This document shows, one piece after another, positions 1-8,651 of a DNA stretch of 13,301 nucleotides; the stretch's first letter is position 1, and each line of letters begins with the position of its first letter. The stretch comes from Phoronis ovalis (Eukaryota > Phoronida > Phoronidae): NCBI GenBank assembly GCA_028565635.1, contig JAOXYB010038984.1:1-13301 (forward strand). Direction: 5' to 3'. Both the position numbers and the translations under genes were made by a program. Below the pieces are notes generated by a model. That model was not told the origin of the DNA. It was given only the letters and a program-made list of their open reading frames with translations, and did not search any database.

Positions 1-201
1 ACAAATTTTTGACTTTTTCTAGTTTATAGTTTATTTAGTACATTTATACAGTATATAGTCTGTGTTAGAGACTAACTAGCAAGCTGAGTTTTTTAAATTC
101 ACCAGCCAGCTAAAAATGCGGGCGGGGAATTCTATCTGCCAGCTGAAATTTGCAAAAAAATGTTTTGTGGTGGTGTTGTCCAGAATCAGATCTGCCCATT
201 A

Positions 202-279
202 TCAGCGGGATAAACTGTTTAAGGTTGGCCAGACCGACTCGTCTGGGTCATATCCAACCCACTTAATATAAACTTCCAT
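202..279 (-). pseudogene. Chromodomain-like coding remnant
   Basis: A 25-codon stretch on the minus strand contains YIKWVGYDPDESVW and ends in TGA. The pattern (Y)(I/L)KWxGYDPxE(S/D)xW is the core of chromodomains, which occur in HP1-like chromatin proteins and at the C-terminus of some Ty3/gypsy integrases. A typical domain would continue with EP and an ENL-like helix; here it reads PTLNSLSR then stop. A TGA also lies in frame two codons before the ATG. A separate open frame on the same strand runs from about 397 to 263 and overlaps this one at 263-279 in another phase, which would fit a frameshift. It is a likely fragment of a retroelement or chromatin gene, but short enough that chance is not excluded. 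Confidence 0.38.
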
Positions 280-800
280 GCGTCACGCTGTGTAGCTTCA
301 TTAAATTATTTTCACCCAGCTGAGTCCGGGGTTCAGTAGAGGTCACAGTAAATGTGCATCTATTAGCTACTACTACTATCTGTCTATAGAACTCCCCCTG
401 GCCAAAAATATATGGATTTTAAAAAATCAAACCGTGTACCAGAAAGAACACTTACAAGTAGAGTAACAGACATCTTAGTTATATTAGTCCCAGATATTAT
501 GATCCGCGTGGAATTACGGTAATTTACCGTGACTAAGATTTTAACACTTAAATAATGTTTTTAATATAATTATACAAATATTTAAGTACTGCGAACAAAT
601 AGCATCCAGATAAAATCGTCTCACCTGCTAGTCTAATGACGTTTCCTTTTAGTGACCTGTTTTGTAAAAACACCAGATTACCTGGACTTCTAAGAAATGA
701 TTAATACATTAATAAAACAAGATGAAGATTTTTGTATCTAGCGCCCTCTCACGACTGTTACAGTTGGTAGAATAGTTAACCGCTGTTCCTGGCGTCCAGA
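280..800. other. No gene called; short palindromes
   Basis: Apart from the open stretch mentioned with the chromodomain-like remnant, I see only small inverted repeats. ACGGTAA and TTACCGT form a near-perfect 15-base palindrome at 516-530. ATCTTAGT (472-479) and ACTAAGAT (532-539) enclose it. A possible 32-nt minus-strand microexon at about 622-653 (ACAAAACAG acceptor, GCAG|GTGAGA donor) is suggestive only. Confidence 0.35.
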
Positions 801-1700
801 TCTTTCCCGCGGGTCTGTTAGATGTTTATTTTTGGGGGTACGTCTGTTAGATATGTTCTGCTTAATCTTATTATTATTATTTAACCAACACCTTGCAGTT
901 CTGCGTTCCTTTTTTTATTTTTCGACTACCAAAAAGGAGATCGATTTCATTTCCTGGTTTCGCCGGCTTCGATGTCAATTCGTCGGTACATTACGGTTGT
1001 TCTTTTCGAATGTGCCATTTTTTTGGGAAATTTTTGTTTTGCAAGTCATCGGTATAATTCTTCATTGCCCACTATAAGCATTCAAAATCGCTCCCCATGG
1101 ACGAGTATAATCGGATCTGCAAAACGGGAACTTTCTAAAAGGCAAGACATTTAAAAATTCTTCAATTTAAAATATTGTTCTAGCAAATATTTCATTATTT
1201 TTTCATTAAAATTAAAATAACATGCGAATTTCAGAGTAATCATTCATGTTCCGGGAGCAATTTCGTATGCTTTTGGCAATGGGAAATTATAACGGTGATT
1301 CGAGAAATAAGAACTTTCCTGCTAAAAATCGGTACTTCCGAATATTATTACTTGAAATTTTGAATCTTTTTAGGCTGTATCACTCGCGTTGATAAAAATT
1401 GTTTCAATATTTTTTCCGCAAAAAAAAATCAGGGTGATACGGAAAATCGGGATATAGTTCGTACCCATAACACAAGTAATGCGATCGATTAGTACAAAAG
1501 AAATGCATAAAAAATATTTAAATATATTTATATAAACATATTATTATCAAGACAATGTTTACGTATTCTTTGAAATGAGTTAGCTAGTGGCAAAAGAAGA
1601 GACAATCAAGTTTAAATATTTTATTATTAAACTGACAAGCGCAGTTTGTACAGGACACTCGGATACGGATTGTACACAGGGTTTTAGTGAGGAAGGGAAA
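801..1700. other. Intergenic, no supportable gene
   Basis: This is AT-rich sequence with a slightly less AT-rich patch around 900-1130. Several short open frames on the plus strand (832-1077, 972-1154) show no recognisable domain, repeat or splice structure. I see nothing I would annotate. Confidence 0.4.
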
Positions 1701-1960
1701 GTTACCAGTCATTCAGTATATTTAAAATTTCTCTGGCCTGGGAGTCATGTTTCCAAATGGTACCTCTGCCCAAGAAGGATGTGTTCTCCCTTGTAATGGC
1801 CGGTGTCCACGGACCGCCCGCGCCTTATAGGCACCGGAAGCCCAACTATTTTCATTCGCACTGCTAGCTTCTTTGAGCTCTTGTTTTAGGACACTAGAAT
1901 TAAAACTCTGTAAATAGGGAGAAAAATGTAGAGACATTAAGACTTAGGATTTTTTTGCTG
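1700..1960. other. GC-richer patch of unknown origin
   Basis: The sequence around 1730-1880 has noticeably more G and C than its surroundings. It contains a CCGGTG (1800-1805) to CACCGG (1832-1837) inverted pair that could form a hairpin over CGGACCGCCCGCG-type sequence. Open frames on both strands here (1587-1796 plus, 1722-1937 minus) resemble nothing I know. A mobile-element fragment is possible. Confidence 0.3.
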
Positions 1961-3002
1961 ATCGAGTTAATTATTGTACCAAAATTCTACTATATATTCC
2001 ACTTTCGGTTGTAAGGGGACATGAAGGCACTTTTTCAGATCCACCACCCAGAATGTGTTTTTTATTCTGGTACCCACCACAAAGAATTTTCAATTAAGAT
2101 AAGCCCCACCATCCACATTTCAGAGGGAAAATGTTCATCAAGACCTAGTTTTAAGCTATTTTGAAGACTATATCACGGTATTAACATTCTCAGCCGCTGC
2201 CATTCGTTTGTGAACTGAAACTATACCCAAAAGCTACAAAATACAAATATACATTAAAAGCAGTAATATGATTCCTTTCTGTGAACCTGTTTAAAATAAA
2301 ATGTGTAAAAATGCTTGTATTAATTTAGTCATGAGTTGGAGATTGACTCAACAAAATTCATTTGATTTATGAGCACATTTCTACTAAATGTATGTGGTCT
2401 GACATGTAGAGAAGCCGGTTTTTAATTCTTGCCATATGTGGTTTTAAATACGTTTTCAGTGCAGGCTGCAGATACTTTTTTAACATACAAATTATAACAC
2501 GCAAATACTTGTAGATATTACATTAGCTACTGATCACACTGGTGGTAAATTAAAGAAATTCTCAGTAGAGACAGAACAAATATTCCACTGTGTGCAAGGA
2601 AACTCTTTTCTATATTTGATCATCATGAAGAAATGTATTTGTCACTCGACAGCCTGGAGTGCTTTTCAACAAGCCTCGTGCCAGTATGTCTAGGTAAACA
2701 TTTCCTAGAAAAGAATTTCAATTTCAAAATAAACAGTTCTGTTCACCTTGAAATTTATCCTGATTAAATAATCTTACAATATTTTAAGATCTAGACATTT
2801 GTTTAAATTTTTCCATGTACAGATTTTTCAATATTTTTATACTAGTCGGTTCCGATTATGCCGTTATAACCCTTATAAAAGACATGCAAAATAAATGGTG
2901 AATGATCCTCAGGACATAACATTAATTCACCTGAATTATTAAACTGTTCAGAGTTTTTTCACTTAATATTTGCTGTTTAAAATCTATGTCACATGTATAA
3001 AT
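1961..3002. other. AT-rich intergenic sequence
   Basis: No open frame of note, RNA gene, splice-like exon or obvious repeat was found in this stretch. Confidence 0.4.
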
Positions 3003-3262
3003 CCAAGGGTCCCTAACAACAGTTAGTATGCACATAGTTCCTCTAGCACTGACATAGTTCGTTGAGCGTGCACACATTATAATTTGCTGTGACCGCGCAC
3101 AACCAGATCATCTAGTGGTTACAGTTTACCAGTACTAGTAGTACTTCCAGAGTTCCCTTAGCATGGACAATTTATAAATTCCGAGAGTGCGCGCTAACGG
3201 AACTGGAAGAGTACTAATGGTAAATTATAGCCAACTAACGGTTTCTAGGGTCCCCTGAGATT
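3003..3262. repeat. Small foldback element with internal repeated motif
   Basis: The first arm (about 3005-3080) and the reverse complement of the last (about 3184-3262) align over GGG-CCCTA, GTTAGT, AGYACT-N5-AGTTC and GCG-GCAC blocks. A further forward copy of the AGTACT-N5-AGTTC-TTAGC motif lies at about 3137-3165. AGTACTAGTAGTACT near the centre is itself nearly palindromic. The element carries no coding sequence. It looks like a decayed, non-autonomous foldback or MITE-like element. Confidence 0.5.
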
Positions 3263-4582
3263 ATTTAGAAATGCATTGTTCTACAGTGTAACAAAATATT
3301 ATTTCTGCTTACCCCATTCAAATTTTAGTTTGCATAGACTGCCAGTACCAGTAAAATACCGCTAATCCTGTCTAATATAAGTGTCATGATTATAATACAT
3401 CCCCATATAATGTTTACCTATCCAAGATATTTAGTACATTAACAAATAACATTTTGACAACGTATAACCGGGTATAACCATTACCTAGCAATACAGCTTG
3501 TATGTTGAACATATATAAAATGATTCAAATGGCCTAGGTCCGTCTAAATGGTTGAAATAATTTATTTAGCGGAAATGCAACTTTTACTAAGATATTTGAT
3601 TAAACTTCAAAAGTACGAAAATATGTTGTAACACAGCCCAATGTTATAACAGAAATTGGTTTAGGCACTTGTACATATTTTAATATGAATTATTACTCAA
3701 AATGGTAAAAGTGGGTCCTCTACTAAATGATTCATTTAGAATATGTTTATTGCAATAAAATAGATGGCTTTCTTGAAAACAAGGTGAAAATACGTTCTAT
3801 CAGCCTCTCAATTCGTAAATAAAAAATGGACGGAAATGTGAACATTTTCTATCATGAAATCAGATTTCGGAAGCGTCCACAAAGAGTGCATGTTTAGCAA
3901 TTTTGCTCGGTGCTATATGTCGCGCTTTCATGGAATAATTTTCTGTAATGTGTTCAAAGGGAGTGCTATTTAATATGCTAAGAATGAATCAAAGTTAAAA
4001 AAACAAAAAGTAAAACTGGCGGATAATTTCTCGATATGTTTAGTTCGAAATCTCAATTGAAACATTTTGCTTTCACCATGCAGGTCCTGTACTGTATTAG
4101 CATATGAGAATATTTTACTAAGCTTGGGTGTAATAACTGTAATCTTAAAAATATTAATTTCCGTGCAATAATTTTTAGAATTTCACAAATGTCAATATGG
4201 GAAAGCACAATAAAATTTGTAAAAAAAAACACCTTGTACACCTTTTCCCAAAGGTACATAAAAACTCAGCGAGAAATTAAAAAAACAGCTAAAATGCAAA
4301 TAGTTTTCTTTCAAAAAATTAGTTCTAGCACTCTTAGTCCCTTGGATACGGCTAAGTTTATCAAAACACCTAGTTACTAGTTGAATGTACATTTGTAATA
4401 CAGTTCGCGCTATGCGTTCGTTTTGCGGAAATATAATTCGGATAAACCGTCAAACGCTCTTGGAAATTATGCCATAGTAAAAATACTGTCATGGAAAATG
4501 TTACTGTCAGTTTCTTAGTTTATTTTAGCATCAGATATATAGCCTACTGCTGATCTCATAATGTATAAACAATCGAAATTAA
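3263..4582. other. AT-rich intergenic sequence
   Basis: Short overlapping open frames occur on both strands around 4050-4390, all low-complexity and Lys/Phe/Ile-rich as expected of AT-rich non-coding DNA. I find no domain, splice structure or RNA gene. Confidence 0.4.
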
Positions 4583-5314
4583 GCAATAACTTTGTGAAAA
4601 ACATAATTTCCTTCAAGGCACCTGAATAAAAGTGAAAACGGCGACACCATCTAATAATGTAGAACGTGTTCATTTTTTTATGACAAATGTTTTAAAAACT
4701 TGGACGTAAAATCAACCTGGAAAACAAGTATCTCGCCAGATGTCGTCAACACTCAAGGAAAGCTCGGTATTTTGCATATTAATCCACTATCCATGTAAAG
4801 AATGTTTTGTCTGACACTTGTGTAACATGAACTTTACTAAGGGACACTCCCATAGAAATGCTGAAAAGCAAACTATCCTATTATATACCAAACAAGTTAT
4901 CAATAATATTTTGAAACTTCACGAGGAAAAAAATAGTCATAAACATATTTACACTTCGTAAACGCTGTGGAAAAGACTTCTCCCAGCTCAAACAATGAAC
5001 TGTTTTGGCAATGTTTTACATGTCACATAGAAAAACTGTAATAATCATCATATAGTGATTCTGCATATTTCCTATGTTTTAACATTGTCCCTTCTGCAGC
5101 TCTTTTGACTACCCTCCTAATGATTTCCAGCGACATCTAGTGAGAATATTTGTTTTAAATGCTAGATATCCGTCCAAACTTTCAAAAACATTTTTCATAA
5201 AAAAAGTGAGCATTTGAAAAATTCAAAATACCACATTCTACACTAGGTGGTGTCGCCGTTTTCACTTTTATCCAGGTGCTTTGAAGGAAATTTTGTTTTT
5301 CCCAAAATTATTGC
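4583..5314. mobile_element. Non-autonomous element with long inverted arms
   Basis: The left arm (about 4583-4745) and right arm (about 5131-5314) are inverted copies. They align from GCAATAA at the outer ends to GATGTCG at the inner ends, with small gaps. The best block is a 24-base perfect match at 4626-4649 and 5248-5271, containing GAAAACGGCGACACCA. The 385-bp centre encodes no transposase. Long arms with a non-coding centre suggest a MITE or foldback remnant. I could not identify a target-site duplication or a superfamily. Confidence 0.7.
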
Positions 5315-5949
5315 GGAATTTTTTTTTGCAAAAAAATTTTACCATAGGATATATACTTTTTTTGAAAGCAATTTGTACCATGAATGTCTTAATGAATTTT
5401 TCAAAGCGATTAGCAAACAACACATGAGAGATCATGTCTTAAGATGTATGTAACATAAGAATCTATTGGTGCCTCTTCTGTAGATTCCAATTTTGATTAA
5501 AATGTCACACTGACATGACTATAAAGACACATTATCTAGTTAAGTATATTATTTTATTCATTCTGCTATTTCATCAGGTTACAATTGAAGCTTTGGATTG
5601 TGTTAACCTGTAAAACTGAATGCTAAGAGTGTATCACGAGTGTACTTGTTACATATTAGTTGTAAGCTAATTTTTTTGAAATCATAATCGTTTGTAGTAA
5701 ATAAGCTTTATATTCAAATTTTGCAATCAACATTGCTTACATTTTAAAATATATTCTAGTCTTGTTTTTCTGTTGAAAACTAATGAAGCATATATGGCAC
5801 ATAATGTATGAAAAATAAGGGTGGAAATATATCAATAATTAAAGTTACAGATGTACTGAAATAAGTGACAACAAAAAACAGTAATTATATATGATGCAAC
5901 TAAGCAAGTAATAGGTTATCCAATCAGTCAGAAACATCTTCTAGAACTA
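5315..5949. other. AT-rich spacer between two repeat elements
   Basis: I see no gene or structured repeat here. An open frame at 5247-5453 begins inside the right arm of the neighbouring element and shows no recognisable protein features. Confidence 0.4.
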
Positions 5950-6446
5950 AGCTAGACCCTTGTTACTGTTTAAATAAAAATTCATGAAAACTCTGCATTA
6001 CATTTTTCTCACACAAATGTTTAGTGGAGCTTTAACATTCAATGTCGGGTATTTTCGAGTCCCTCGTGTGTGAAAGCATGAAATTGAACTAGTGTTTTAT
6101 GATACCTCATAAAAATTATAAGGTACATGCTATCAGAAAATTCAGTACTATAATTGTTTGTTATGACCAAATTGTAAATACTGTGAATAATGTTTGAATT
6201 ATTAATTAATGCTTAAAGAAAGGTAATTTTTTATTTGCTGAAAAAAACAAAATTGACTATAAGTAACCAAAATGCTTGAAATTTAAAAATGGTCCATAAC
6301 AAATTATTAGAGTATCGTTTACTTGCAGAAAACATAGTTAACACGCTTATTACATTTCATACATTTCACACATTACTTTGAAAATACCAATCTGACAATG
6401 TTAATGTTAAAGTTTTAGAAAACTTCTAATTTGTGCATTTTAGCTT
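5950..6446. mobile_element. Foldback element, copy A
   Basis: The left arm begins AGCTAGACCCTTGTTACTG at about 5950. The right arm, read in reverse, shares ACTTTAACATT, GTATTTTC, GTGTGAAA-ATGAAA and TTTGTTATG-ACCA blocks with it. The same blocks appear in copy B (10753-11341). The 33 bases at 5951-5983 match 11308-11340 perfectly in inverted orientation. No transposase is present. The right boundary near 6446 is approximate, and no clear target-site duplication is seen. Confidence 0.7.
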
Positions 6447-6489
6447 CCATTTACTTTCTTAATTAAAGTGATTTGTGTATGTCAGATTT

Positions 6490-7290
6490 TTCAAAATCTG
6501 CACTAACAGCAGTTTCGACAGCTAAAATACCAAATTTTCAGATTAGCAGGTCAAACACTTTTCAAAGTCCTTCTAAAATATCACTTAGCCTGTTGCACCT
6601 GTCAACTTACGAGCTTCATAAATCCTCCTTCGAATCCTCCAGGCATCGTTTTGCCTTTGCGTGAAGACTACTTTTAGGAACCACACAATGTATGACGAAC
6701 AAAAATGCCCGCCAGTTGACAATATACTGAAAGTGATCCAGGTCAAAATGACTTGATCTCATAAAAACATAATCTGCTATTGTGGGGCAATCTCGGAAAC
6801 AAAGATGACCCTCAGTCATATTGGAAATGATCTAGATCAAAACCAAGTTTGACCTGTATTATTTGTATTTACTTTCTGAATTAGATCTGTTCAGTTCAAA
6901 ACCTGGGTAAAAAGCAGTTTTGACAACCTGCAAAAAATTGACAAATCTCAATCAAGAGTTGACCTACTTTTCAGGGTCATTTAAATTGAATAACAATTAG
7001 CCTATTACACAAATCATCACCTAAAGCCTTCATTAAATCAACCTCAGAATTGTCCAGGACGACACACTTTGATGTACCATATTCTGGGGAACAAAGCTGG
7101 CAGGATTGGAAGTGATCCTGATCAAACAAACTTGTACTGTAGTCTGAATATGAAGATGATCTGATAAAAACAGTCACTGTCATTGAGAGGCAAAGGAGTG
7201 TTACATACAATGATGATCGATGCACAGTCCACAAATAATTAGAATAAAAAAAAAATATTACAAACTTCAAATACTGGCTAGTAAGCAATT
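6490..7290. repeat. Two direct units of a roughly 405-bp repeat, left block
   Basis: AGCAGTTT near 6508 and 6916, TTTTCA-GTC near 6560 and 6970, CCAGG near 6640 and 7053, and GATCT-ATAAAAACA near 6752 and 7154 all recur about 400-413 bases apart. Blocks such as CTGAAAGTGATCCAG and a GTAGTCTGA-type stretch are shared with the array at 9580-10730 in the same orientation. The minus-strand open frames here (6616-6819, 6977-7288) lie inside repeat sequence and I do not treat them as genes. Confidence 0.6.
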
Positions 7291-7888
7291 AATTAACTGA
7301 CAGCAAATGAATACATGACTTCACTTTCTAGGTATGGCAGCCTATTATTTATAGAAACAATAGATATGCCACAATTTCTATCACATTAGCTAAAAGCTAT
7401 TTACATCATGCAATTTTAAGATACAATGAGAAAAATATGCTTATTCAATAAATGATATCCTTATAACAATAAATTATAGAATAATTCCTATATTAACCAC
7501 AAGTATCAAAAAAATATATACATAAAAAAATATGTAAATTAAAAGTAATTATAAGATGGCTGTCAAATAATGGACAGAACATATTTTTATCTATCAAGAA
7601 ACTAGCTATCAAAAACATTGATATAGACATCCTTATAAAGAAGCATTCCATAAACTTGTCTAGCGAGTAATGATCAAATACCTTGACTATGGTCCACATA
7701 TAAGAGCAAGTTCACTGACCTCAACACACACTTTTTCTATTAATAAGAAAATACACCAGAACCAGAACCTATCATACTAAAAATGCTACTTACATGAACA
7801 TTGTGAGAGACAGAAAAGGTCATCATACTCTGACCTTTGCAAAACAATTACAGCAAGTTATTGACTAAGAAGACTGATCGACAAACAA
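7291..7888. other. Downstream region of the repeat-protein gene
   Basis: This follows the stop codon of the minus-strand gene and should contain its 3' untranslated region. It is very AT-rich. I could not find a canonical AATAAA on the minus strand, so the transcript end is not placed. No other gene is visible. Confidence 0.4.
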
Positions 7889-8651
7889 TTATCGACGGTT
7901 TGCCTTATATCGCATGTCTGGTGTGCCATCTTTTTTTAAAGGACCAGTGCTATAGCCTGAAGAACCACCCCTTGAAAATCCTCCAGATGGCCGACTTGAA
8001 CCACTATAAGATGAACTGGAACCACCACCTCCATAGCTACCTTTATTGACTGCATATCGCATGTCTGGTGTACCATCACGTTTAGTGGGTCCTGATACTG
8101 AGCTATAGCTTGAACTACCTCCAACTGAGAACCCTCCAGATGATTGTCTTGTATTGCTGTAGCCACCAGCTTTATTAATTGCATATCGCATATCTGGCGT
8201 ACCATCACGTTTAATGGGTGCAGGCATTGAGCTATAGCTTGAAACACTTCCACCTCCAGATGATCGGCTTTTACTGATGTAGTCTTTGTTTCCACTACTG
8301 CCATACTTATTTACTGCATATCGCATATCTGGGGTACCGTCCCGTTTGGTTGGACCAGATGTAGAGCTGTAATAGCTTGTAGAAGTCGAATTACCGCGTA
8401 GCCTTCCACTACTGATATCAGATGCCACTTTGTTGATAGCATATCGCATATCAGGAGTTCCATCCTTTTTAATTGGTCTGGATGATGTACTACGGTGTGA
8501 AGAACTAGAGTCAGAATATCCTGTAGATCTACCACTTTGTCTCCCACCACCAGGTTTAAGTTCCATAAGTGCTTTGTTGGATGCATACCGCATATCAGGA
8601 GTTCCATCACGCTTAGTTGGGCCCAGTGTTGACCATCGTGAGTTATCAGAT
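7889..8651 (-). CDS. Last coding exon: six KKDGTPDMRY repeats with Ser/Gly/Tyr linkers
   Basis: The exon begins after a pyrimidine-rich acceptor ending TTTTAG (AG at 8653-8652) and ends at TAA (7891-7889), giving 253 full codons. It opens SDNSRWSTLGPTKRDG, then carries six motif units whose DMRY methionines are 48, 41, 45, 43 and 49 residues apart. Linkers are rich in Ser, Gly and Tyr, with SSGGFS seen twice and SYSS-type segments before most units. The core is invariant in protein but uses different codons from unit to unit, which confirms this reading frame over the other open minus-strand frames. Composition is clearly less AT-rich than the flanks. Function is unknown. I saw no canonical AATAAA on the minus strand in the few hundred bases after the stop. 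Confidence 0.88.

Noticed and set aside
832-1154. Overlapping plus-strand open frames of 81 and 60 codons
   Set aside because: They are Phe/Leu-rich with no domain, splice or repeat evidence, which is expected by chance in T-rich DNA.
6616-7288. Minus-strand open frames of 67 and 103 codons
   Set aside because: Both lie within the two 405-bp repeat units and share no conserved peptide, so the DNA repeat explains them.
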